Assembly: GCA_023412855.1 (NCBI GenBank) | Contig: JAEZRJ010000082.1 | Location: 1 to 6,479, forward strand | Direction: 5' to 3' | DNA: 6,479 bases | Source: Bacillota bacterium | GTDB lineage: Bacteria > Bacillota > Clostridia > Lachnospirales > Lachnospiraceae | Shown here: piece after piece, positions 1 through 6,018 of the stretch | Position numbering within the stretch: the first letter of the stretch is position 1 | Layout: the number at the start of each line of letters is the position of its first letter | Position numbers and translations under genes: made by a program | Notes under the pieces: generated by a model | Told to the model about the DNA's origin: nothing | Databases searched by the model: none | The model's input: the letters and a program-made list of their open reading frames with translations, nothing else

Positions 1-1355
1 CGACGAGAATGCCTACCGAAATGATGCTTCCAATCATCGATACAATGGATAAAGTAGGCTATCACGCAGTGGAATGCTGGGGCGGCGCTACTTTTGATGC
101 TTCTCTTCGTTTCCTGAAGGAAGATCCGTGGGAAAGACTGAGAAAATTAAAAGACGGATTTAAAAATACGAAGCTGCAGATGCTGTTTCGTGGACAGAAT
201 ATTTTGGGATACCGCCCTTATGCGGACGATGTAGTTGATTATTTCGTAGAGAAATCTATCGCAAACGGTATCGATATTATAAGAATTTTCGACTGCTTCA
301 ACGACCTGAGAAACCTGCAGGAAGCAGTTAGCGCTACCAGTAAGGTAAAGGCAAGAGAAGGCAGAGGACATGCACAGGTTGCTTTGTCCTATACGTTGGG
401 CGATGCCTATACGCTGGAGTATTGGGTTGACATGGCAAAAAAGGTTGAGGAAATGGGAGCCGATTCCATTTGTATCAAGGATATGGCAGGTCTCTTGCTT
501 CCTTACGAAGCTACGAAGATGATTTCTGCGATGAAGGGAGCTACTTCTCTTCCGATAGAGCTGCATACGCATTATACATCTGGTGTAGCCAGCATGACAT
601 ATATGAAAGCAGTAGAAGCGGGAGCAGACATCATTGACTGTGCAATTTCTCCGATGGCTATGGGTACTTCACAGCCTGCAACGGAGGTTATGGTCGAGAC
701 CTTCAAGGGAACTCCTTACGATACGGGCTATGACCAGAACATTCTTGCAGAGATTGCTGATTATTTCAGACCTCACAGAGACGAGTGGCTGGCAAGCGGC
801 CTTCTCAATCCGAAGGTTATGGGCGTTGATATCAAGACTTTATTATATCAGGTACCGGGCGGTATGTTATCCAACATGGTTAGCCAGTTGAAAGAGCAGA
901 ACGCGGAAGATAAGTACTATGATGTGCTCAGAGAGATTCCTGAGGTTCGTAAAGACCTCGGAGAGCCGCCTCTTGTTACTCCTTCTTCCCAGATTGTTGG
1001 TACGCAGGCTGTATTTAACGTACTTATGGGAGAACGTTACAAGATGGCTACGAAGGAGACGAAAGCGGTACTTCGCGGTGAATACGGCCAGACTGTAAAA
1101 CCGATGAATCAGGCCGTAATCGATAAGGTTATTCCGGGAGAAGAAAGAATTACCTGCCGTCCTGCCGATTTGATCGAGAACGAGCTGGATAAACTCGAAG
1201 CGGAAATGAAGGAATGGAAACAGCAGGATGAAGACGTATTATCTTATGCGCTCTTCCCTCAGGTTGCCGTTGACTTCTTCAAGTACCGTCAGGCGCAACA
1301 GGAAAAGGTCGATATGACTCAGGCTGACACAAAGAACGCAGCTTATCCTGTATAA
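1..1355 (+). CDS. oadA: Oxaloacetate decarboxylase alpha / pyruvate carboxylase subunit B-type carboxyltransferase, 5'-truncated by window edge
   Basis: This is the carboxyltransferase subunit that removes or transfers the carboxyl group between oxaloacetate and biotin; in sodium-pumping decarboxylases it is the cytoplasmic alpha subunit. The reading frame is open to the left edge: codons for Thr-Arg precede the first visible Met, matching the family's N-terminal ATRMPTE motif. That Met is therefore internal, and roughly 20 residues lie outside the window. Visible family motifs, numbered from that Met, are CWGGATFDASLRF (about 23-35), FRGQNILGYRP (about 60-70), RIFDCFNDLRN (about 92-102), the active-site lysine segment CIKDMAGLL (about 155-163) and the metal-binding HTH of IELHTHY (about 183-189). 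A PYC/OADA conserved C-terminal domain follows. The protein ends at AAYPV with no biotinyl domain (no AMKM motif), so biotin must sit on a separate carrier, probably encoded upstream. Three in-frame stops (TAA TAA TGA) close the gene. The choice between oxaloacetate decarboxylase alpha and two-subunit pyruvate carboxylase B is not settled by this sequence. Confidence 0.9.
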   Translation, partial: TRMPTEMMLPIIDTMDKVGYHAVECWGGATFDASLRFLKEDPWERLRKLKDGFKNTKLQMLFRGQNILGYRPYADDVVDYFVEKSIANGIDIIRIFDCFNDLRNLQEAVSATSKVKAREGRGHAQVALSYTLGDAYTLEYWVDMAKKVEEMGADSICIKDMAGLLLPYEATKMISAMKGATSLPIELHTHYTSGVASMTYMKAVEAGADIIDCAISPMAMGTSQPATEVMVETFKGTPYDTGYDQNILAEIADYFRPHRDEWLASGLLNPKVMGVDIKTLLYQVPGGMLSNMVSQLKEQNAEDKYYDVLREIPEVRKDLGEPPLVTPSSQIVGTQAVFNVLMGERYKMATKETKAVLRGEYGQTVKPMNQAVIDKVIPGEERITCRPADLIENELDKLEAEMKEWKQQDEDVLSYALFPQVAVDFFKYRQAQQEKVDMTQADTKNAAYPV

Positions 1356-1369
1356 TAATGAAAAGCAAT

Positions 1370-1404
1370 GAAGGGATTGCCGTTTTACGGCAGTCCCTTC
1401 TTTT
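1370..1404 (+). terminator. Strong intrinsic terminator after oadA
   Basis: GAAGGGATTGCCG (1370-1382) pairs with CGGCAGTCCCTTC (1388-1400) around a TTTTA loop. The stem is 13 bp with a single G-U pair, and TTTTGTT follows directly. It begins 14 nt after the first stop codon, so it should end the upstream operon before the tetR region. Confidence 0.93.
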
Positions 1405-1408
1405 GTTC

Positions 1409-1434
1409 ATTAATAGGAAAGTAATCCTATTAAT
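1409..1434. repeat. Perfect 10-bp inverted repeat just after the terminator
   Basis: ATTAATAGGA (1409-1418) and TCCTATTAAT (1425-1434) are exact reverse complements separated by AAGTAA. The repeat is AT-rich and has no T-tract, so it is a poor terminator. It could be a protein-binding site or the edge of an intergenic repeat. The structure is seen directly; its role is unknown. Confidence 0.6.
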
Positions 1435-1445
1435 AAAAGATAGAT

Positions 1446-1498
1446 GCGCGGCTGCGCGCGCGGGACAAAAGCTGTGCAGCCGAGAAATATTTAGCCGC
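1446..1498 (+). other. GC-rich structured spacer with alternative hairpins
   Basis: CGGCTGCGC (1449-1457) can pair with GTGCAGCCG (1474-1482), giving 9 bp with one G-U. The overlapping GCGGCT (1448-1453) can instead pair with AGCCGC (1493-1498). The two folds exclude each other. The block also contains an alternating GC run (1454-1461) and the short palindrome GCTGTGCAGC (1471-1480). It stands out against AT-rich spacer on both sides. It lies upstream of the predicted tetR promoter, so it is not part of the tetR leader unless another promoter exists. A dispersed intergenic repeat or a small structured RNA are both possible. Confidence 0.4.
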
Positions 1499-1521
1499 AA
1501 GAGTGTGTGAAGCACACTTTT
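1499..1521 (+). terminator. Small terminator-like hairpin upstream of tetR
   Basis: AAGAGTGTG (1499-1507) pairs with CACACTTTT (1513-1521) around TGAAG, giving 9 bp including one G-U pair. The T's are part of the stem's far arm and are followed by GTTC. It could stop read-through or end a transcript covering the structured block just before it. It is weaker than the hairpin at 1370. Confidence 0.45.
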
Positions 1522-1531
1522 GTTCGATTCA

Positions 1532-1560
1532 TTGACAGAGAAAGCAATCCATAGTAAAAT
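1532..1560 (+). promoter_or_regulatory. Near-consensus sigma-A promoter for tetR
   Basis: TTGACA (1532-1537) is a perfect -35 box. A 17-nt spacer separates it from TAAAAT (1555-1560), a 5/6 match to the -10 box. The expected start point falls inside the palindrome that follows, about 30 nt before the tetR start codon. Confidence 0.82.
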
Positions 1561-1576
1561 AATAACGGTTGTTATT
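1561..1576. promoter_or_regulatory. Palindromic operator, probably for TetR autoregulation
   Basis: AATAACGGTTGTTATT has perfect 6-bp arms (AATAAC/GTTATT) around GGTT. It directly abuts the -10 box and covers the expected transcription start, so a bound repressor would block initiation. TetR-family proteins commonly bind such palindromes beside their own gene. That this TetR is the binder is an inference from position. Confidence 0.65.
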
Positions 1577-1595
1577 CACAAATGGAGGATGCGTT

Positions 1596-2144
1596 ATGGC
1601 AAGAAAAGAAACAATTGTACAAAGTGATATTTTGCAGGCGGCATTTGAAATGGTCAAAGAAGAAGGCTACGAGAACGTGACTGCGAGGAAGCTGGCAGCG
1701 AAGGCAGGATGCTCGACACAGCCGATTTTTCGTATTTACCGCAATATGGAAGAACTTATGGAAGAGTTATTTGCCATGGCGGTGGACTATTTCGAGACCT
1801 ACTATGAAAGCTTTCCGAAATATAACGATATTCCTTTTGTGGATTTGGGACTTACCTACATACGTTTTGCTGAAGAGAATAAGAATATCTTCCGTCTTCT
1901 TTTTTTGTCGGAGCAAAGGCACGGAAGAAGCCTTTATGATTTGCTGAACGGGAAAAAGGGCGCTGTAGTAAGAGAAATTAATTATGCGAAAGAGTATGGC
2001 TGTATGTCTCCGGAGGAAATGTTCACTAAGATGTGGATATTCATTCATGGGGCGGCTTGTATGGCGCTGACGGGAGACTACGATTTGCCGGAAAGTGAGA
2101 CGGTAAACCTGCTGGAGGATTCTTTTCGGTCCTTTTTGAAATAG
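1596..2144 (+). CDS. TetR/AcrR-family transcriptional regulator
   Basis: This is a 182-residue one-domain repressor of the TetR family, predicted to bind DNA as a cytoplasmic dimer. The N-terminal HTH spans about residues 10-53: the DILQAAFEMVKEEGYENVTA helix, then RKLAAKAGCSTQPIFRIYRN as the helix-turn-helix core, and MEEL opening the linker. The C-terminal ligand domain is helical. Its WIFIHGAACMA segment (about 147-157) resembles the WHG-type TetR C-terminal domain (TetR_C_33), though the ligand cannot be read from it. The start chosen is ATG 1596 because GGAGG (1584-1588) sits 7 nt upstream. The frame extends to a TTG at 1569, but that start would lie upstream of the ribosome binding site and inside the operator. 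No transporter or enzyme gene lies divergently beside it, so its target beyond itself is unclear. The stop codon is followed by the rpiR promoter region, with no terminator seen. Confidence 0.92.
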   Translation: MARKETIVQSDILQAAFEMVKEEGYENVTARKLAAKAGCSTQPIFRIYRNMEELMEELFAMAVDYFETYYESFPKYNDIPFVDLGLTYIRFAEENKNIFRLLFLSEQRHGRSLYDLLNGKKGAVVREINYAKEYGCMSPEEMFTKMWIFIHGAACMALTGDYDLPESETVNLLEDSFRSFLK

Positions 2145-2163
2145 ATATGTATAGTGATATAAT
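2136..2163 (+). promoter_or_regulatory. Predicted promoter for the rpiR operon, overlapping the tetR stop
   Basis: TTGAAA (2136-2141, 5/6 of the -35 consensus) lies 16 nt before a perfect TATAAT (2158-2163). An 8-bp inverted repeat, ATATAATT (2157-2164) and AATTATAT (2171-2178), overlaps the -10 and start region and could be an operator. The DNA is very AT-rich, so chance symmetry is a real alternative. The rest of the gap (to 2230) holds only a weak ribosome binding site, AAAGGGAAAG. Confidence 0.6.
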
Positions 2164-2230
2164 TTTAAACAATTATATTAATAATGATTTATATAGAAAA
2201 AAGAAGTCAGAACGTAAAGGGAAAGAATAA

Positions 2231-3172
2231 ATGGAGAAGCAAACAGGCGACAAAAATGACAGCAGCATAAGCATAATATCGAGAATGGAAGAAGGCTATG
2301 GAAAAATGAGCAAGAGCCATAAGGCTATTGCTGCTTTTATTACCGATCACTATGAGCAGGCGGTGTTCATGACTGCGGCGAAGCTTGGAGAGACGGTAGG
2401 CGTCAGCGAATCTACCGTGGTACGATTTGCTTCGGGCATCGGCTATGACGGATATCCGGAATTTCAGAAGGAACTGGAGGACTGGGTTAAGGACAAGCTG
2501 AATACGGTACAGAAAATCGGAGCGAAGTATGGGAAGAGCACCCAGTCGGAAATACTGACTTCCGTGCTGCACGCCGACATAGAGAAAATTCAGGATACCA
2601 TAGAGCATTTGGAAGGTGCTTCCTTCGAAATGGCGGTGGATACCATTTTAGAGGCCGAGACGATATATGTGCTTGGAATGCGAAGCTGCGAGCCGTTAGC
2701 CAGCTTTCTTCATTTCTATTTGAATATGATAAGAGGAAACGTAGTCCTTTTAAGCAGCACCAGCGTCAGCGAGATTTTTGAACAGATGATTCGGATCGGT
2801 GAGAGAGATGCGATCGTGGGAATCAGCTTTCCAAGATATTCCATGAGGACTTTAAAGGCGATGGAATTTGCCAACGACAGAAACGCAAAAGTAATTGCCA
2901 TTACAGACAGCGTACATTCTCCCATGAACTTATATTCCTCCTGTAATCTGTTCGCAAGAAGTGACATGGTTTCTATCGTAGATTCTCTGGTAGCGCCCTT
3001 AAGCGTCATTAATGCGCTGGTGGTGGCGCTCTGCCTGAAGCGTCCAAAGGATGTGAAGAGTAATTTAGAGCAGTTGGAGGAAGCGTGGAATAATTATCAG
3101 GTATACCTGAATGATGAGATTAACTTTATCGATGAGGAGCCCATGTTAAATAATCCTCTTTCGAAGGAATAA
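2231..3172 (+). CDS. RpiR/MurR-family transcriptional regulator with SIS domain
   Basis: This is a 313-residue regulator. Residues about 12-90 form the RpiR-type HTH, with AAKLGETVGVSESTVVRFAS (about 49-68) as the recognition segment and the typical GYDGYPEFQKEL continuation. Residues about 133-265 form the SIS sugar-phosphate-binding domain, including IYVLGMRSCEPLA (145-157), the LLSS loop (173-176), GISFPRYS (197-204) and AITDSVHSP (223-231). Family members sense phosphosugars such as amino-sugar phosphates and control sugar catabolism or cell-wall recycling genes; the effector here cannot be told. The C-terminal tail of about 45 residues is acidic. The start at ATG 2231 has a modest ribosome binding site (AAAGGG, about 10 nt upstream), but the length suits the family. 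The downstream flavoprotein begins within 25 nt, so the genes are probably co-transcribed. No sugar-metabolism gene is adjacent, which is unusual for this family. Confidence 0.9.
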   Translation: MEKQTGDKNDSSISIISRMEEGYGKMSKSHKAIAAFITDHYEQAVFMTAAKLGETVGVSESTVVRFASGIGYDGYPEFQKELEDWVKDKLNTVQKIGAKYGKSTQSEILTSVLHADIEKIQDTIEHLEGASFEMAVDTILEAETIYVLGMRSCEPLASFLHFYLNMIRGNVVLLSSTSVSEIFEQMIRIGERDAIVGISFPRYSMRTLKAMEFANDRNAKVIAITDSVHSPMNLYSSCNLFARSDMVSIVDSLVAPLSVINALVVALCLKRPKDVKSNLEQLEEAWNNYQVYLNDEINFIDEEPMLNNPLSKE

Positions 3173-3194
3173 ATTGATGACCGGAGAAAAAGCT

Positions 3195-4433
3195 ATGAGC
3201 AGGATAATCGTAATAGGCGGAGGCGCTGCCGGTATGATGGCAGCTGTCGCCGCTGCGGAAAAAGGAAAGCAGGTGCTTCTTTTTGAAAAAAATGAGAAGC
3301 TCGGAAAAAAGGTATATATAACAGGAAAAGGCAGATGCAACCTGACCAATGCCTGTGACATGGAAAGTTTATTCAGCAATGTAGTGACTAACAGGAAATT
3401 TTTATACAGCGCTTTTTATGGTTTCGACAATCAGGCAGCAATCCGTTTCTTTGAGGGAGCGGGCTGTAAGACGAAGATAGAGAGAGGGGAGAGAGTATTT
3501 CCCGTCTCCGACCATTCTTCGGATGTGATTGCCGCTTTGCACAGACAGATGAATCGGTTAGGCGTGGATATAAGGCTGAACACTTCTGTTAAGACGTTAG
3601 TGACAGGGGAAGAGAGGGTAATCGGAGTGGTGACGCAGGACGGTGAGACGGAGCTTGCGGAAGCCGTTATCGTGTCTACGGGAGGATTGTCCTATCCGGT
3701 CACGGGTTCTACGGGAGACGGCTATCGGATGGCGGAGGAAAAAGGGCATTCCATAAAGCCCTGCTATCCATCCTTAGTGCCGCTTGTAATAAAGGAAGAC
3801 TGGTGCAAAGAACTTCAAGGACTTTCATTAAAGAATGTAACAGTGGCCTTATGTCAGAATGGGAAAAAGGTATTCTATGAAGGCTTCGGAGAGATGCTCT
3901 TTACTCATTTCGGCGTGAGCGGGCCATTGATTCTTAGTGCCAGCAGCTATTATACAGGGAGAAAGAGCAAAGAAAATACGTCCCTATATCTGGATTTAAA
4001 ACCGGCGCTTAGCGTAGAACAGCTGGATAAGCGGGTGCTTAGGGATTTTGAGGAAAACAAGAATAAACAGTTTAAGAATTCCCTTGCCGCATTATTTCCG
4101 GCAAAACTGATTCCGGTTATCATACGCTTGTCAGGAATCGACGGAGAAAAGAAGATCCATGAAATAACGAAAGAAGAAAGACTGCGTTTTGTTCATTTGA
4201 TAAAACATATAGATATGACTGTAACGGGAACCAGGGAGTTTCAGGAGGCGATTATCACAAAGGGAGGTATCTCAGTGAAGGAAGTGAATCCTTCCACCAT
4301 GGAATCCAAGCTGGTAAAGGGCTTATATTTTGCGGGGGAGATTCTGGATGTGGACGCGCTGACGGGCGGATTCAATTTACAAGTCGCCTGGTCTACGGGG
4401 TATCTGGCAGGAAGCAGCGCGGCAAATACCTGA
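3195..4433 (+). CDS. BaiN/RdsA-family (HI0933-like) NAD(P)/FAD-dependent oxidoreductase
   Basis: This is a 412-residue cytoplasmic flavoprotein of the HI0933-like family (Pfam family PF03486). The N-terminal Rossmann motif IVIGGGAAGMMAA (about 5-17) and acidic Glu31 after the second strand bind FAD. The family segment KKVYITGKGRCNLTN (about 38-52) follows. A C-terminal FAD motif, GLYFAGEILDVDALTGGFN (about 376-394), closes the fold. The reaction is not established for most members; BaiN from a bile-acid-converting Clostridium gives the family its name, but nothing here shows bile-acid chemistry. The gene's place before cmk in Clostridia suggests a housekeeping role. ATG 3195 is preferred because GGAG (3183-3186) lies 8 nt upstream and the Rossmann motif then begins near the N-terminus as usual. 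An in-frame ATG at 3177, with AAGGA (3164-3168) 8 nt ahead of it, would add six residues and cannot be excluded. The ribosome binding site of cmk begins 9 nt after the stop codon. Confidence 0.9.
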   Translation: MSRIIVIGGGAAGMMAAVAAAEKGKQVLLFEKNEKLGKKVYITGKGRCNLTNACDMESLFSNVVTNRKFLYSAFYGFDNQAAIRFFEGAGCKTKIERGERVFPVSDHSSDVIAALHRQMNRLGVDIRLNTSVKTLVTGEERVIGVVTQDGETELAEAVIVSTGGLSYPVTGSTGDGYRMAEEKGHSIKPCYPSLVPLVIKEDWCKELQGLSLKNVTVALCQNGKKVFYEGFGEMLFTHFGVSGPLILSASSYYTGRKSKENTSLYLDLKPALSVEQLDKRVLRDFEENKNKQFKNSLAALFPAKLIPVIIRLSGIDGEKKIHEITKEERLRFVHLIKHIDMTVTGTREFQEAIITKGGISVKEVNPSTMESKLVKGLYFAGEILDVDALTGGFNLQVAWSTGYLAGSSAANT

Positions 4434-4457
4434 AATAGGAATAGGAGGATGATTACA

Positions 4458-5117
4458 ATGGGCTGCAGCATAGCGATAGATGGACCTGCGGGAGCAGGAA
4501 AGAGTACGATAGCGAAGATGGTTGCCAAAAGAAAAGGCTTTATTTATATCGATACGGGTGCGATGTACCGGGCGATGGCGCTTTATCTTCTGCGGAGCGG
4601 AATCGGAGCAGGGGAGCAGGAGAAAATAAGTGAAAAATGCAGGGAAGCGGATATTACTATCCGTCATGAGAACGGAGAGCAGGTCGTCCTTTTAAATGGA
4701 GAAAACGTAAGCAGCCTGATTCGCACGGAGGAAGTAGGGAACATGGCTTCTGCAAGCAGTGTCAATAAGGATGTGAGGGAAAAGCTGGTGGAGCTCCAGC
4801 GCAGGCTTGCCGACAGTGCGGATGTGGTAATGGACGGAAGGGATATCGGTACTTGCGTTCTGCCGGGAGCCGACGTAAAGGTGTATCTGACGGCGGACAG
4901 CTCAGTGCGCGCCAAGAGGCGTTTTGATGAACTGTCGGCAAAGGGAGAGCACTGTGATCTGGCAAAGATAGAAAGAGATATTGTGGAGAGGGATGAGCGC
5001 GATATGAGCAGGGAGATTTCACCCCTGCGCCAGGCCGCGGACGCGGTGCTTGTGGATTCTTCTTTTATGACGACAGAGGAAGTGGCGAAGGCTATTTTAG
5101 AGCTGTGTGAAGTGTGA
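4458..5117 (+). CDS. cmk: (d)CMP kinase (cytidylate kinase)
   Basis: This 219-residue enzyme transfers phosphate from ATP to CMP or dCMP, feeding CTP and dCTP pools. The P-loop GPAGAGKST spans residues 9-17, and the CMP-binding segment DTGAMYRA spans 32-39. The inserted CMP-binding region of this bacterial subfamily covers about 60-110. DGRDIGTCVLP (126-136) is the conserved substrate-binding motif. RDERDMSRE (178-186) forms the lid with its arginines and aspartates, and VLVDSS (198-202) lies near the end. Length and motifs are all normal, so the enzyme looks intact. The start is ATG 4458, with AGGAGG (4443-4448) 9 nt upstream; an in-frame ATG at 4449 directly touches the ribosome binding site and is unlikely. 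It follows the flavoprotein by 24 nt and precedes ispH by 34 nt, consistent with one transcript. Confidence 0.96.
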   Translation: MGCSIAIDGPAGAGKSTIAKMVAKRKGFIYIDTGAMYRAMALYLLRSGIGAGEQEKISEKCREADITIRHENGEQVVLLNGENVSSLIRTEEVGNMASASSVNKDVREKLVELQRRLADSADVVMDGRDIGTCVLPGADVKVYLTADSSVRAKRRFDELSAKGEHCDLAKIERDIVERDERDMSREISPLRQAADAVLVDSSFMTTEEVAKAILELCEV

Positions 5118-5134
5118 AAATTTCACATGTGAAA
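5113..5134. promoter_or_regulatory. Interlocked TGTGAAA/TTTCACA palindromes between cmk and ispH
   Basis: TGTGAAA (5113-5119), TTTCACA (5121-5127) and TGTGAAA (5128-5134) lie in a row. The middle arm forms a perfect inverted repeat with either neighbour, and 5121-5134 is an exact 14-bp palindrome (TTTCACATGTGAAA). A near copy, TGTGAAG, lies at 5106-5112 inside cmk. The left pair resembles the CRP/FNR-type TGTGA-TCACA half-sites but with 5 rather than 6 nt between them. It could be an operator, or an RNA structure just upstream of the ispH ribosome binding site (AGGA, 5141-5144). The symmetry is seen; the function is inferred. Confidence 0.45.
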
Positions 5135-5151
5135 GGAAAAAGGATAGAAAG

Positions 5152-6018
5152 ATGGAAGTGATTATGGCTAAGAGCGCCGGCTTCTGCTTCGGCGTGAAGC
5201 GGGCGGTGGAAAGTGTTTATGAACAAATAGAAAAAGGCAAGAAGATATACACCTTCGGGCCTATCATTCATAATGAAGAGGTCGTAAAGGACCTGGAGGA
5301 AAAAGGTGTTCAGGTAATTAAGGATATGGAGGAACTCGGAAGGATAACGGAGGGGACCGTTATCATACGCTCTCATGGAGTTTCCAAGGAGGTCTATGAG
5401 CTCATCGATAAGCAGGGGCTGGAATGCGTGGATGCCACCTGTCCCTTCGTAAAGCGGATACATAGAATCGTGGAGAAGGAAAGCGGTGAGGGAAAGAAAA
5501 TCATTATTATAGGAAATCCCGGCCATCCCGAAGTGGAAGGAATCATGGGCTGGGCGGTAACGGAGACTATCGTCATGGAGTCTGAGAAAGAAGTAGAAGA
5601 TTTCGTAAATCATAAAAATAATGATGTGTTGAAAAACGAAGAATTATGTATTGTTTCTCAAACGACATTTAACTACAACAAATTTAAAGATTTAGTTGAA
5701 ATTTTCTCAAAAAGAGGTTACAATGTTAGTGTTGTTAACACTATATGTAATGCAACAGAAGAACGGCAGACTGAGGCAAAACAGATTGCATCTCAGGTTC
5801 AAACCATGATTGTAATAGGGGGGACTCACAGCTCTAATACAAGAAAACTGTATGAAATTTGCAAAAAAGAATGTGAGAACACTTATTTTATACAGACACT
5901 GGATGACTTGCATTTAGAACTACCTAAAGCTGCTTCACCGGTCGGTATTACTGCCGGGGCATCGACCCCAAATAATATAATTGAGGAGGTTCAAAATTAT
6001 GTCAGAATTAACTTTTGA
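5152..6018 (+). CDS. ispH: 4-hydroxy-3-methylbut-2-enyl diphosphate reductase
   Basis: This 288-residue [4Fe-4S] enzyme reduces HMBPP to IPP and DMAPP, the last step of the MEP isoprenoid pathway. All three cluster cysteines are present: Cys12 in AGFCFGV, Cys97 in DATCPFV and Cys199 in NTICNAT. The substrate-binding residues also fit: His40 in IIHN, His75 in RSHG, His125 and Glu127 in GHPE, the SQTTFN loop (169-174), and Ser-Ser-Asn (227-229) in THSSN. The C-terminus has the usual ITAGASTP motif (266-273). ATG 5152 is chosen because AGGA (5141-5144) is 7 nt upstream and the protein then has the normal N-terminus; the frame also opens at a GTG at 5107 within cmk, which would add 15 unsupported residues. 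Composition shifts sharply inside the gene: the segment before about 5580 is 40-58% GC per 60 nt, and 5581-5760 is about 23-28%. The product still reads as one normal protein. The 3' end overlaps rpsA by 20 nt. Confidence 0.96.
   Translation: MEVIMAKSAGFCFGVKRAVESVYEQIEKGKKIYTFGPIIHNEEVVKDLEEKGVQVIKDMEELGRITEGTVIIRSHGVSKEVYELIDKQGLECVDATCPFVKRIHRIVEKESGEGKKIIIIGNPGHPEVEGIMGWAVTETIVMESEKEVEDFVNHKNNDVLKNEELCIVSQTTFNYNKFKDLVEIFSKRGYNVSVVNTICNATEERQTEAKQIASQVQTMIVIGGTHSSNTRKLYEICKKECENTYFIQTLDDLHLELPKAASPVGITAGASTPNNIIEEVQNYVRINF
5983..5989 (+). promoter_or_regulatory. Ribosome binding site of rpsA, inside ispH
   Basis: GAGGAGG lies 9 nt before ATG 5999 and within the last codons of ispH (Glu-Glu-Val). 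This strong site fixes the rpsA start and shows that the S1 protein can be translated separately rather than only by fusion to IspH. Confidence 0.88.

Noticed and set aside
147..572. Long minus-strand open frame of 141 codons inside oadA
   Set aside because: It is fully antisense to a strongly conserved enzyme, and its translation resembles no family I recognise.
634..891. Plus-strand frame of 85 codons within oadA
   Set aside because: It is an alternative frame inside conserved carboxyltransferase sequence, with no independent start signal.
1279..1515. Minus-strand open frame spanning the oadA end, the terminator and the structured spacer
   Set aside because: It crosses a strong terminator stem and hairpin repeats, has no recognisable motif, and shows no supporting ribosome binding site.
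2145..2230. A terminator after tetR
   Set aside because: The gap is AT-rich, with no GC stem followed by a T-tract; read-through into rpiR is possible.
3174..3194. Upstream TTG (3174) and ATG (3177) as starts for the flavoprotein
   Set aside because: ATG 3195 has a well-spaced GGAG and gives the usual N-terminus; ATG 3177 remains possible, but TTG 3174 is only 5 nt from AAGGA and is less likely.
5092..5613. Minus-strand open frame of 173 codons opposite ispH
   Set aside because: It is antisense to a complete, motif-rich ispH and also overlaps the end of cmk; its composition is that of a shadow frame.
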